DNA of 64,000 bases from Scylla paramamosain. Its lineage: Eukaryota > Arthropoda > Malacostraca > Decapoda > Portunidae. Positions 1 through 13,996 of this stretch are shown here, in pieces. Position 1 is the stretch's first letter, and each line of letters begins with the position of its first letter. Under the pieces are notes generated by a model. It was not told the DNA's origin and ran no database searches. It saw only the letters and a program-made list of their open reading frames with translations. The translations under genes were made by a program, and so were the position numbers. The stretch lies in contig NC_087151.1 of assembly GCF_035594125.1 (NCBI RefSeq), positions 20,563,253-20,627,252 on the forward strand, given 5' to 3'.

Positions 1-220
1 CACCCATTTTTCTTTTCTTTTTTTTTCTATAACATTGTTAACACTTTCGTCCCGGCCGCCATGCCGCGCGGGGAAACACTGAAGCTTCCCGCGCAGATGG
101 TCGCGAGGTGCGTGACTTGTCTCGGAAGTAGGCAACACCTGCCTGTTTCATTATCCTCCACTCCACCCATTATCCCACCTTGATCGATTCTCTTCAAAAC
201 TTTACGTCCGAGACGCAAAG
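1..220. other. GC-richer flank with no supported gene
   Basis: This stretch lies downstream of the broken minus-strand gene at 221-1139. It has a pyrimidine-rich start and a balanced-composition middle. A 73-codon minus-strand frame crosses it, but I recognise nothing in it and it overlaps the end of the neighbouring gene, so I do not call it. Confidence 0.5.
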
Positions 221-1139
221 TTAACGTGGTCTTATATGTAACACGCAAGTAACACTGTTTTCCCCATCTTCAAACTGAATAGGTTTGCCTCTTTGATTAG
301 CAATTTTGATGGCTACACTCTCTATAGTTGATACAGAAAGTGGTTTATACGTAATTGAATTCGCACCTTTACTGGTGCTGTCGCCGGGGAGTGGTATGAC
401 GTCTAATATATTAACTAGTTGGTTACCAAATCGCGAGGGGGAAATGATGTCGGTACATATAATCCGTCCCTGCATCAGCTCGCGGTACGTATTGAGCGAA
501 TAATTTTATGGGTAATGAGGAGGAAGCTTCGCTCGCGCTGGAAGATGAAATGACGTCGCCAGATCTTTGAAAGTAGACGGTGTAGCGAAAATTTGGATTG
601 AAACCCAGAATGCGAGCTATATGCGATGCAAATTTTATACTTATATCACTGTAAATACGATCGTCATTAGGAGGGACAATCGCGTTATTCACAACGACCC
701 GCTCCAAGTCGTGGTCATAATAAATGATATCCGAGTAAGGGAAATAGATCTTAAAGGAGTCATTCAAGATTGCTTGAAGTTCTCTCACTATCTGTCCATT
801 AATCGCCTTAGTTATGGCTGGTATGTTCTTATCGGTAAAATTGGAGATGATATTCCTTTCCGGTAGATAGGTATACATATTATATTCATACATATCAAAG
901 TCTGACTACTTAACCCGACCATAGAGCGATATACTGGAATTTGGATCCCCTTCCGTAATGCAGTAGAAATATTTAGGGAATAAAATATTACACAGGCCGA
1001 CTTCATAATCCCTGCCGGTGTCTAAATTAATGGGTAAGATTCTGTTTTCAAATTCTGTTGTTGTGTTTTTGGGAAATGACCTACCACCTGCAAGAGAAGA
1101 TAGGTATACGTATATATCGTCACTATCTCTCAACGACAT
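221..1139 (-). pseudogene. Broken virus-like gene, probably Polinton/Maverick-linked, function unknown
   Basis: The gene reads right to left from an ATG at 1139-1137 and covers about 300 residues. The N-terminal part has YEVGLCNILFP. The C-terminal part has IICTDIISP and, near the end, GKPIQFEDG followed by a short beta-like stretch and the stop at 221. From memory, this arrangement matches uncharacterised proteins found beside Polinton/Maverick genes in cnidarians and arthropods: an early 'W-E-V-G-L...P' block, a middle 'cDI..p..vG' block and a late 'GrPvpFe.G' block. The reading frame is broken twice. An amber codon lies in frame at 906-908, and a frame change falls in the 475-520 region, where the upstream frame runs on to a stop at 423. 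GC content is higher than in the satellite. No polymerase, integrase or capsid gene lies beside it in the window. The family assignment is moderate and the function is unknown. Confidence 0.45.
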
Positions 1140-1240
1140 GTTTTTTAAACCCTGTCAACTAACAGACTGACTTTAAACTTTACTTTTTCATGACATATAT
1201 ACGTCGACAGACTGGAGATTATAGCGGTACAGCGTGGATA
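1140..1240. other. Upstream flank of the broken gene, nothing recognised
   Basis: This is a short AT-rich stretch between the start of the virus-like gene and the first direct repeat. I see no clear promoter. Confidence 0.4.
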
Positions 1241-1295
1241 GTCGCGACGACCTTGACCATAGGGGGAATGTACTGAGATATCGGAGGGAGCACGT
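1241..1295 (+). repeat. 55 bp direct repeat, copy 1
   Basis: It begins gtcgcgacgaccttgaccat and ends near a cacgtg. A second copy lies at 1520-1574 with a few substitutions and small indels. The two copies flank the (TAA)n tract and about 140 bp of GC-rich sequence. The origin is unknown. Confidence 0.75.
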
Positions 1296-1301
1296 GTCGG
1301 C

Positions 1302-1317
1302 TATAATAATAATAATA

Positions 1318-1369
<52 letters not shown>

Positions 1370-1376
1370 TGATAAT
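1302..1376. repeat. (TAA)n microsatellite
   Basis: About 75 bp of nearly pure TAA units, with one GTA and a GATGAT interruption at the right end. It produces spurious poly-isoleucine reading frames on both strands. Confidence 0.95.
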
Positions 1377-1519
1377 GAGACCGCCATCCGACATAAGTAT
1401 TACGTCAGCCATGCCGCTGGTGGTCGGTGAAAGTGGAAGAGGCCGCCGCTCCGCCCTGGCCGTCACAGACGCTTTCTCCAGGTAAAAAGGATGGACAGGT
1501 AACGGGATCTCGTGGGGCA

Positions 1520-1574
1520 GTCGCGACGACCTTGACCATAGGGGATGTATTGAGATGTCGGAGGGAACGCGTGA
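1520..1574 (+). repeat. 55 bp direct repeat, copy 2
   Basis: This is the second copy of the repeat at 1241-1295 and has the same gtcgcgacgaccttgaccat start. It is followed by gagggaacgcgtgatgg, where copy 1 has gagggagcacgtg. Confidence 0.75.
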
Positions 1575-1625
1575 TGGCAACACTCAGTCATCCCACCCTC
1601 CAGGATTCCCGTGAATGAAAGGGGG

Positions 1626-2405
1626 AAAGGGCGACCTACACGGCATTGCCGTCACAGCCCCCCTAACCACGCGTGTGTGTGGGCGACTTCCACGTCTGGC
1701 CGCCAGTCCACACCCCCCCCCTTTCACTCAATTATTTTCCACCCACCATCATTGATTCATTTAGTCATTCCATCGTCGCCGAAGGATAAGGACGCACGCC
1801 TCCCCCACCTCTCCGTCAGTGTCGCCGTCACCGTCCCGCTCCCCCCCTTCCCCTCCCCCCCCCTTGGTGTTTGCCGTCGTGAATCACCTCCCCATTCCCA
1901 AGCCTGGGTCTATGGAAAATTGCTATCAGGATCCCCATCGCAATATGGCTTGCCGTCAGAGTCGTCCCTGGGTGGGTGGGTTGGGGGGTGGGGGGACGCG
2001 AAAGGGTGACCTACACGGCATTGCCGTCACAGCCCCCTAACCACGCGTGTGTGTGGGCGACTTCCACGTCTGGCCGCCAGTCCACACCCCCCCCCCCTCT
2101 TTTCACTAAATTATTTTCCACCCGCAATCATTGATTCATTTAGTCATTCCATCGTCGCCGAAGGATAAGGACGCACGCCCCCCCCACCTCTCCGTCAGTG
2201 TCGCCGTCACCGTCCCCCCCCCCCCCTTGGTGTTGCCGTCGTGAATCACCACCCTCCCCTTTCCCAAGCCTGGGTCTCCATCCTGAAATGGACTGCCACT
2301 GAAGTCTACGGAAAATTGCTGTCAGGTTTCCCCATTGCAACTTGATAAGGTCCACACTCGCAATATGGCATGCCATCAGAGTCGCTCCTGGGGGTGGGGG
2401 TGGGA
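1626..2405 (+). repeat. GC-rich imperfect tandem duplication, two units
   Basis: Unit 1 starts at 1626 and unit 2 at 2001, both with aaagg and a gacctacacggcattgccgt block, so the period is 375 bp. By the caatatgg motif (1941 and 2361) the offset has grown to 420 bp, because unit 2 carries an extra 45 bp or so around 2276-2320. Both units contain long C runs, (GT)n and ccgtcagtgtcgccgtcacc. The composition contrasts sharply with the AT-rich satellite that begins right after it. Open frames here are rich in P, S and G and I consider them spurious. Confidence 0.8.
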
Positions 2406-4415
<2,010 letters not shown>

Positions 4416-6912
4416 TTTTTCGGAGCTACAAATGTCCCCAGGGCGGACTGCTCTTCTGATAATGACCCTAAGTATCTTGACACCCCCCTCAACTTTTTCT
4501 TCATTAGCTTCTGCAACTGATTGAAATTCTAATTTTCATTCAGTAGAACACCACCTCTCCTCTTCTAAACCTCATCTTCTTTTCCTCACTGAAAATCAGG
4601 TATCTGAGGCAAGTGACAGTAGGCCCTTTTTCGGTTCCCTCCTACTTTCTCTATCCTCATTTTCAATTCAAAGCTGGATGTTGCGTTTATGTGCGAAACG
4701 ACATAACCTGCTCTCGTGCCCACGCTCTTGAATCTTCTGAGTTTTCCACCATCTGGCTACGACTTCAGAGTCACTCTCAAACTAAATTCAGCTGTGCTGT
4801 ATAAATCTCACCTAACTCCTCTGAGTACAAGAAATTCTTTGACTACTTAACTTCCAAAGTGAAGCATATTCTGACTCTCTTCGCTTTTGCAGAGATCTCC
4901 ATTCTTGGAGACATCAATGTTCACCACCAGCTTTGGCTTTCCTGTCCCTTCACTGACCATCCTGGTGAACTAGCCTTCAATTTGCTATCATCCACGACCT
5001 AGAGCAATTGGTGCAACACCCTACTCGTATTCCTGACCGTTTTGGAGATACGCCTAACATTCTTGACCTTTTCCTCACCTCTAATCCTTCTCCATATGCT
5101 GTCACCCTCTCTTCTCCGTTGGGCTCCTCCGATCACAATCTCATATCTATATATTGTCCTATCGCTCCAATCTCTCCTCAGGATCCCCCTAAGCGAAGGT
5201 GCCTCTGGCGTTTTGCCTCTGCTAGTTGGGGAACCTGAGGAGGTATTTTGCTGATTTTCCTTGGAATGACAACTGCTTCCGTATCAGAGACCCATCTTTT
5301 TGTGCCGAGCGCATAACGGAGGTGATAGTGTCTGTCATGGAGGCATACTTTCCTCACTCTTTTTCTCGACCTAAACTTTCCAAACCTTGGTTTAACACAG
5401 CTTGTTCTCGTACTATACATGATAGATAGGTGGCCCACAAAAGGTACTTAAGCCTTCCATCACCAGAATCTCATGCACTTTATATTTCTGCCCGGAACCA
5501 TGCCAAGTCTGTTCTCCAACTACCCAAAAATACTCCTTCATTAATAGAAAGTGTCAAAATCTTTCAAAATCTAACTCCCCTCGAGACTTCTGCCATCTAG
5601 CCCAAAATATCTCCAATAACTTTGCTTCTTCTTTTTTCCCTCCTTTATTTCAACCGGATGGCACCACTGCTATCACATCTATCTCTAAAGCTGAACTCTT
5701 CGCTCAGATCTTTGCTAAAAACTATACCTTGGACGATTCATGGTTAGTTCCTCCCTCTCCTCCATCCTCTGACTACTTCATGCTTCACATTGAAATTCTT
5801 CACAATGATGTTTTCCATGCTGGCCTAAACCCTTAGAAGGCCTATGGACCTGATGGGGTCCCTCCTATTGTTCTCCGAAACTATGCCTCCGTGCTTGCAC
5901 CTTGCCTAGTCAAACTCTATCAGCCCTGTCTGTCAACATCTACCTTTCCTTCTTGCTGGAAATTTGCCTACATTCAGCCTGTTCTTAAAAAGGGTGACCG
6001 TTCTAATCCCTCAAAGTGCCGTCCCATTGTTTTAATATCCTGCCTATCTAAATTTTTTTTAATCTATCCTCAACAGGAAGATTCTTAAACATCTATCACT
6101 TCACAACCTTCTATCTGAACAGGAAGATTCTTAAACAACCTTCTATCTGATCGCCAGTATGGGTTCAGTCAAGGCCGCTCTACTGGTGATCTGGCTTTCT
6201 TTACTGAGTCTTGGTCATCCTCTTTGAGAGATTTTGGTGAAACTCTTGCTGTTGCCTTGGATATATGAAAAGCTTTTGATAGAATTGGGCACAAAGCTTT
6301 TATTTCCAAACTATCCTTCTACGGCTTCTATCCTTCTCTCTGTAACTTCATCTCAAGTTTCCTTTCTGACCGTTCTATTGCTGCTGTGGTAGACGGTGAC
6401 TGTTCTTCTCCTAAATCTATTAACAGTGGTGTTCCTCAGGGTTCTGTCCTATCACCCACTCTCTCCTTATTATTCTTCAATGACCTTCTAAACCAAACTT
6501 CTTGTCCTATCCTCTCCTACGCTGATGATACCACCCTGCACTTTTCCACGTCTTTTCATAGACGTCCAACACTTCAGGACGTAAACGTTTCACGCAGGGA
6601 AGCCACAGAACGCCTGGCTACTGATCTTTTTTTAAATTTCTGATTCGGGCAGAACAAACTTGGTATTGTTCAATGCCTCAAAAACTAAATTCCTCCAATC
6701 AGCTCGACACAACCTTTCAGACAACTATCCCCTCTTCTTCAGTGACACTTAACTGTCCCCCCTTCTACACTGAACATTCTCGGTCTGTCCTTTACTTATA
6801 ATCTGAAGTGGAAACTTCACATCTCATATCTAGCTAAAACAGCTTCTATGAAGTTAGGTGTTCTGAGACGTCTCTGCCAGTTTCTTTTTTTTTTTCATCC
6901 CCCCCCAGCTGC
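4416..6912 (+). mobile_element. Jockey-like LINE copy, truncated at both ends
   Basis: This is a degraded non-LTR retrotransposon. Endonuclease remnants run from about 4580 to 5200. RT remnants include AYGPDGVPP-encoding sequence near 5840, SGVPQGSVLSPT near 6426 and an intact catalytic SYADDTTLHFS near 6515. Several stops and frameshifts break it, including a stop in RT motif A near 6266. It stops around the poly-C at 6900, where other copies still have about 500-600 bp of C-terminal domain and 3' UTR. Loss of the 3' end is unusual for a LINE and points to later recombination into the satellite. A 31 bp or so local duplication (aggaagattcttaaac) occurs at 6076 and 6120. This copy lies outside the palindrome. 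Confidence 0.9.
6386..6643 (+). pseudogene. LINE reverse transcriptase palm fragment
   Basis: An 85-residue open stretch carries the RT motif B-like SGVPQGSVLSPTLS and the catalytic SYADD of motif C. Frame breaks on both sides show it is a remnant. It belongs to the LINE copy at 4416-6912. Confidence 0.85.
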
Positions 6913-7581
6913 TAGGGTGCTTTCTAAGCATTTTAGCGTTTTGTTACCTAAAACACTAAAAATACACTTTTCTGGTAACGTTTCCTTTCCCCATATAAAG
7001 TGAAATCACTTTATATGGGGTATATAGGTATTTTGGCGTTTTGGTACCTAACATTGTGAAAATACCTAAATACACGCTTTTGGTAATGTTGATCAGTTTC
7101 TACATATGGATTTTTATTTACGCGTTTTAGGATATTAGTACCTGAGAAGGTCAAAAACAATAATACACGTTTCAGGTAATGTCGTTTTGTTTCACCATAT
7201 AAACACACATTTTTGGTAATGTTATTCTGTTTTTCTCCACAATCGATGTTTAGTATGTATTTTAGCGATCTGATACATAAGAAGCTCAAAACCACTCAAA
7301 AGGCACGCTTTTCGTAATGTGCTTTTGTATTCCAATATAGAGTGCTTTCCATGCATTATAGCATTTTGATGCCTAACGAGCTCATAAACACTCTAAAGAA
7401 ATGTTTCTTGTAATGTCATTTCATTTCCCCATACAGAGTGCTTTAAATGCATTTTGTCCCTTTGGTACCTAACAATGTGAAAACAGAATCTTTCAAAATA
7501 AGCAAGAAACAAACACTGAAAAGACACGTTTTTTGGCAGTATTGTTTTGTATTCCAATATAAAATAGATTCCATGCTTTTT
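6913..7581 (+). repeat. Satellite array, plus orientation
   Basis: This continues the array seen at 2406-4415 immediately after the truncated LINE. It contains a perfect small hairpin at 6989-7020, with 14 bp arms ccccatataaagtg and its complement and a 4-base loop. Confidence 0.9.
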
Positions 7582-7588
7582 TAATAAC

Positions 7589-7664
<76 letters not shown>

Positions 7665-7695
7665 TTAATAACAACAATAATAATAATAATAAAAC

Positions 7696-7760
<65 letters not shown>

Positions 7761-7815
7761 GAAGAAGAAGAAGAAGAAGAAGAAAAAAAGAAGAAAAGAA
7801 AAGAAGAAAAAATTA
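7582..7815. repeat. (TAA)n tract followed by (GAA)n
   Basis: About 180 bp of TAA units, interrupted by ttaataacaac and aaaac, is followed by roughly 50 bp of GAA and GAAAA units. This compound microsatellite marks the change from plus-oriented to minus-oriented satellite. Confidence 0.95.
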
Positions 7816-8166
7816 TTTTAAGAATAGTACCAATCATAATCATTATAAGATGTGGATGAAGAATAATAAAAATAATAATAGCCATGTTCTCTCTTTTTCA
7901 CTGGAAGGAATTGAAAATACCTGAATTTCCATTTACTGTTAACGGAATAACATAGTTAGAATTACTATGTATGTATTTTCCTTACACAAGTCATCTCTAC
8001 TTGCTGGAAATGTGTAAGACGATAAGCTGTGCCAATGCGAAGCTAACTTACAAAAATAATAAATAATAAATAAATAAATAAATAAAGTAAATAAATAAAG
8101 CTCTAGTAAGTAAGTCAAATGCGTGTTTTTGCGTGTTTTTGAGCATATGGAACACAAAATTGCGAA
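7816..8166. other. Mostly non-satellite junction DNA
   Basis: From about 7816 to 8040 I see no satellite monomer, LINE or gene. A TAAA-rich tract lies at 8056-8099. From about 8115 a short minus-oriented satellite fragment (gtgtttttgagcatat) leads into the palindrome arm at 8167. It separates plus-oriented satellite on the left from minus-oriented satellite on the right. Confidence 0.6.
8056..8099. repeat. TAAA-type microsatellite
   Basis: Repeated TAAATAAA units with small variants sit immediately outside the left arm of the palindrome. Confidence 0.9.
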
Positions 8167-8878
8167 ACGAAAACGCTAAAATGCACGTAAAACACCCTTT
8201 ATGGAGAAAAAAAAATTCATAAAAAATGTGTGTTTTTAGTGTGTTTTTTTTTTTAGGTACTAAAACGCCAAAATGCATGCAAAGCATGCATTATGGATAA
8301 TTAAATGACATTACCAGAAACGTGTCGTCTCCGTGTTTTTCAGAATATTAGGCAGCAAACCGCTAAGAATCATGAACACCATATATTAGAAAACTAAACA
8401 ACAATATCAGAATCTTGTCTTTTGAGTGTTATTGGACTTCTTACGTACCAAAACTCTAAGATACATGAAAAAATCCTTATTGAAGGAATAAAAGGACATT
8501 ACCAAAAACGTGTATTTTGAGTGTTTTTTGAGTTTATTAGGTAACAAAGCGCCATGGAAATATGGCAATTAGCCAATCTGGGGATCTTATGAATGTTTTT
8601 TAAGTTCTTTGGTGCTGAAATACTAAAAGATATGAATAATACTCAGTATTGGAAAAAAAAAAAAAATAAATAAATGAAAAATATGTCTATTATAAATGTG
8701 ATTCACCGTGTTACGTACCGAAACGCCAAAATGCATACAATGAACACCTAATGCAGAGGAACATGACAATATTTCCAAAAACTTCTTTTTTTTTTCACTT
8801 TGTTAGGTACAAAAACGCCAAAACACATGCAAAGTAGCCAATATAGGGAAACGAAACGACATAGTCACCAACCAGTAT

Positions 8879-8965
8879 AATTTATTTATTTTTTAACATT
8901 ATTTTATTTTATTTATTTATTTCTATTTATTTATTTATTTACTTTTATTAATTTATTTATTTTTG
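8879..8965. repeat. TTTA-type microsatellite
   Basis: TTTA/TTTTA units with a few interruptions. A complementary tract lies in the right arm at 59040-59126. Confidence 0.9.
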
Positions 8966-10614
8966 TTAAATATCGGAACGCTAAAACACAAAAATAGTCC
9001 TCTATATTGAGAAACAAAACAACATCAAGAAAAACATTCATTATGAATAATATTCACCATGTTAGTTACGAAATCTTCAAAATGCATGCAAAGAATCCTT
9101 TATTAAGAAACACATCCACATTACCAAACACCAGCATTATGACTGTTTTTTTAACTTGTTAGATACCAAAGCGCCAAAGCGCTTGCATAGCATATTATAT
9201 TGGAAAAGAAGACAACATTGTAAAAGAAGTGGTTTCTGAATTTTCTTCAGCTTTTACGTAGCAAAATGCTAAAAGGCATGAAGAATACCCCTCATGGAGA
9301 AACAGAATAGCTTCACAAGTAAACTATTTATTGAGTGTTTTTGAGCTTCTTATGTACCAAAACATATTACTAAAAGCGTGTATTATGAGTCTCATTGACG
9401 ATTTTAGGTACAAAAACGCCAAAATGTATACAAAAAACATTTTCTGGAGAAACAGATAATTTCCAATAATGTATGTTTTAAGTGTTTTATAGTTTGTTAG
9501 GTCCAAGAACGCAAAAACTCATGTAAAGTAACCAACATAATAAAACGAAACGATATAATCATAAACGGGCGTTATGAGTGTTTTTGTTTTTCTTAGATAT
9601 CAGGTAAACACGTAAATAATATTGAGAAAAAGTACAAGATTACCAAAAACGTGTATTATGAGACTTATTCACCATTTTAAATATCAAAACGCCAAAAGGC
9701 ATATAAAGATACTTATATGAAAAAAAAACACAACTATATTACCAAAATCTGTATTATAAATGTTTTCGAACTTCATAGGTATCAAAATGCCAAACTCCAT
9801 GCAAAGCACACCATACTGGAAAAGAAAACAACATTACCCAAAAACTTTTCTTGTGAGTGTTTTTCAATACGCTAAAACAGATGGAAAGTATTCTTAATGG
9901 AGAAAGAGAAGAACTTCATCAAAAAAGAGCATTTTGAGCTTGTTACTTACCAGAATATTAAAATGCATTTAAAGAATTCTATATAAAGAAACAGAATAGC
10001 ATTACCTCCCCCACCAAAAAAAAAAAAAAAATTGAACTTATTAGCTACCAAAAACATATGTTTTGACAGTTTTTCAGTCTATTAGGAACCATATTGGTTA
10101 AACGCATGCAAATCAACTAGTAAGGGAAAACTAAATAATATTACCGGAAACGTCTCTTATGAATGTTTTTAATGTTCATAGGTGGTGAAACGCTAAAACA
10201 AATTAATATTACTCTATACTGAGAAACAGAACATCACTACCTAAAACGACTGTCATGAGTCTGTTTCACCATGTTGGGTAACAAAACGCTAAAATTCATA
10301 AAAAGAAAGCAGAACACTTCCTAAAGCGTGTGTTTTAAGCGTTTTACTGTTTGATTGGTAACAAAAAGCCAAGACACGTGAAAAGTAGCCAGCATAGGAA
10401 AACGAAAAAATAATCATAAACGTGAATTATGAGTGTTTTTAATGTTCTAAGCTATCAGTACGCTAAAACACGTAAATAGTACTCTATATTGAGGAAGAGA
10501 ACATAACCGAAAACGTGTGTTATGAGCCTTATACACCATGTTAGGTACCAAAACGCCAAAATGCTTACCAAGAAAATCCATATGAAAAACCACAACCACA
10601 ATATCAAACACCTG

Positions 10615-10748
<134 letters not shown>

Positions 10749-12143
10749 TTTATTTTTTTATTTATTTTTTTTTCCCTACTTTTGAGGTACCAAAATGGCA
10801 AAGTGCATAGAAAGCACACTATATTAGAAAGAAAAAAAATACAAAAAAAAGTGGCTTTTGAGTGTTTTTATCTTCTTACGTTCCAAAACGATAAAAAGCA
10901 AGCAAAACACAATTTATGGAGAAACAACAATTTCATTAAAAAGTTGATTTTGAGTGTTTTTGAGCATGTTATTAACCAAAACGCCTAGATGAATACAGAG
11001 AAACCTATATGAAGAAACAGAACAACATTACGAAAAATTTTTTTTTGAACATGTTGGATAGCAAAAGACCAATCTGCATTTATAGCACACTATATTGGAA
11101 AAGAAAATAGCATTACCAAAAACGTTTCTTTTCAGAGTTTTCCAGCTTCTTACGTACCAAAATGCTAAAATGCATGCAAAACACCCTTAAAGAAGAAATT
11201 TTTATTTTTTTTTAGTTTGTTAGGTAGCAAAACGCATAAATGCATGCAAAGCATCTTATATAGGATAATGAAACGACATTATAAAAAACGGGTGATTTGC
11301 GTTTTTTTTTTTTTCAGGATATCAGACACCAAAGCACACACACACAATAAAAAAAAAGAATAAATAAATAAATAAAGATATAAAAAAAATATATTTAAAA
11401 ACAAAACAATATTATTAAAATTATGTCTTTTCAGTGTTTTTAAGTTTGTTACGTACCAAAACTCTAAAATGCATTCAAATTAATCTTTCTGGAGGAGCAT
11501 AACAACATTATCAAAAACGTGTGTTTTGAGTATTTCTGAGTTCATTATATACTAAAATTCCTATACAAATGCAATGATGGGAAACGAAAAGATATTACCA
11601 GAAACCTGCCTGAGTGATTTTAAGGTTCTTAGATGCTAAAACGTTGAAACAAATTAATAGATATTACACAATATTAAGAAATAGAACATAGTCATCAAAA
11701 ACGTTTGTTATGAGTGTGATTCACCATTTATGGTACCAGAATGATAAAAATGGATACAAACAACCCTTTCTAGAGAAACAGAACAACATTTCCAAAAACC
11801 TGTGTTTTAATCCAAATCTTGATGTTGTTTTTATGTGCGAAGTGACTTAACCTGCTCTCGAGCCCACGCTATCGAATCTTCAGAGTTTTATACTGTCTGG
11901 CTACGACTACAGAGTCACTCTCAAACTAAATTTATCTGTGCTGTATTCCTCTCACCTATCTCCTTTGACAATAAGAAAATTCTTTGCCTGCTTTATTTTC
12001 AAAGTGGAGCACATTATTTCTTCCCTTTTACAGAGATCACCATTATTTGAGACTTCAGTGTTAACTCCAGCTTTGGCTTTCCTCTCACTTCACTGACCAT
12101 CCTGGTGAAGTAGCCTTCAATTATGCTCCATGACCTAGTGTAA

Positions 12144-12515
12144 TTGGTGCAACATCCTACCTGTATTCCTCGCCGTCCTCGAGATACGCCAGGTATTCTT
12201 GACATTTTCATTACCTCTAATCCTTCTGCTTATGCTGTTACCATCTCTTCTCAATTGGGCTCCTCCGATCACAATCTCATATCTGTATCTTGTCCTGTCG
12301 CTCCAATCCTTCTTTTGGATCACCCTAAGCGGAGGTGCCTCTGGCGTTTTGCCTCTGTTAGTTGGAAGGACCTAAGGAGGTATTTTGCTGATTTTTCTTG
12401 GAAGGACTACTGCATCCGTGTCAGAGACCCGTATCTGTGTGCCGAGTGCATAACAGAGGAGATAGTGTCTGGCATAGAGACAAGCATACATTCCTCACTC
12501 TTTTTCTCGACCTAA
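12144..12515 (+). pseudogene. LINE endonuclease C-terminal fragment (L2)
   Basis: This open stretch includes [13 protein letters not shown], which carries the SDH motif expected near the end of an APE-type endonuclease. A linker ending before the RT follows. The frame is broken on both sides. The right-arm copy of this part has been deleted. Confidence 0.8.
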
Positions 12516-13301
12516 ACCCTCCAAACCTTTGTTTAACACAGCCTGTTCTCATGCTGTATATAATTGAGAGGTGGCCCACAAAAAAGTACTTAAGCCTTCC
12601 AACACCATAATCTCATGAACTTTATATGTCTGCCCGGAACCATGCCAAGTTTGTTCTCTAAGTAGCCAAAGCTTCCTTCATTAAAAGAAAGTGTCAAAAT
12701 CTTTCAAGATCTAACTCCCCTCGTGACTTCTGGCATCTATCCAAAAACATCTCCAATAACTTTACTTCTTTTTTTTATCTCCTTTATTTCAAACAGATGG
12801 CACCATTGCTGTCACATCTATTTCTAAAACTGAACTCTTCGCTCAAACCTTTGCTATCCTGCCTCTCCTCCACCCTCTGGCTACTTCTTTCAACCTATTA
12901 AAATTCTTCGTAATGAAGTTTTCCATGCCCTCGTTGGCCTAAAACCTAGGAAGGCTTATGAACATGATGGGGTCCCTCTTCTTCTACGAAACCGTGTCTC
13001 TGTGATGGCACCTTGCCTAGTGAAACTCTTTCAACTCTGCCTCTCAATATCTACCTTTCCTTCTTGCTGGAAGTTTACCTACATTCAGCCTTTTCCTAAA
13101 AATGGTGGGCATTCTAATCCCTCAAACTACCGTCCTATTGCTTTAATTTCCTACCTATCTAAAGTTTTTTAATCTACCTTCAACAGGAAGATTATTAAAC
13201 ATATATCACTTGACAAATTTCTATCTAATCGCCAGTTTGGGTTCCGTCAAGGCCGCTCTACTGGTGATCTGGCTTTCCTTATTGAATCTCGGTCATCCTC
13301 T

Positions 13302-13685
13302 TTGAGAGATTTTGGTAAAACTTTTGCTGTTGCCTTATACATATTATTTTCTTTTTTTAATAGAGTCTGGCGTAAAACTTTGATTTCCAAACTACCCACC
13401 TACAGTTTCTATTCTTCTCTCTGTATCTTCATCACAAGTTTCCTTTCTGACCGTTCTATTGCTCCTGTGGTAGACGGTCACTGTTCTTCTAAATCTATTA
13501 ACAGAGGTGTTCCTAAGTGTACTGTCGTGTCCCCCACTGTCATCCCATTACTCATTAACGATCTTCTAAACCAAACATATTATCCTATCCAATCCAACGC
13601 TGATGATACCACCCTGCATTTTTCCACTTCTTTCTATAGACGTTCAACGCTTCCGGAAGTAAACAGTTCACGCAAGGATGCCTAA
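13302..13685 (+). pseudogene. LINE reverse transcriptase fragment (L2)
   Basis: A 127-codon stretch covers RT palm motifs. FNRVW near residue 20 is a damaged motif A. NRGVPKCTVVSPT near residue 67 is a damaged motif B with K in place of Q. SNADDTTLHFS near residue 100 is motif C with Y changed to N. The mirror frame at 56103-56486 has the same NADD and GVPK changes, so they predate the duplication. The product would not be an active RT. Confidence 0.85.
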
Positions 13686-13996
13686 CTTTCGATCTCTCTA
13701 AAATTTCTGATTAATTGTTTGCATTAATTGTTTAATGCCTTAAAAACTCAATTCTTCCACCAATCAACTCAACACAACCTTCCAGACAACTATCCTCTCT
13801 TGTATAAAGACAATCAATTGTTCATCTCTTCTACACTGAACATCTGTTTTTTTTTTTTTTTTTATAACCTAAACTAGAAACTTCAAAACTCATCTCCAGC
13901 TAAAAACGTTTCTTTGAAGTTAGGTGTTCTGAGACTTCTACGACAATTTTTCTCTTCCCCCCAGCTGCTAAGCCTATACAAGGTCCTTATCCGTCC

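Noticed and set aside
27..248. 73-codon minus-strand frame next to the virus-like gene
   Set aside because: It overlaps the end of that gene and shows no recognisable motif. It could be real, but the sequence does not support it.
1188..1583. 131-codon frame containing an isoleucine run
   Set aside because: It spans the 55 bp repeats and the (TAA)n tract. The repeated LWSRSSRL peptide is explained by the DNA repeat.
1611..2376. Pro/Ser/Gly-rich frames in the GC-rich block
   Set aside because: Low-complexity translation of C runs in a tandem duplication. No domain.
7393..7885. Poly-Leu, poly-Ile and poly-Tyr frames
   Set aside because: Translation of the (TAA)n tract in different frames.
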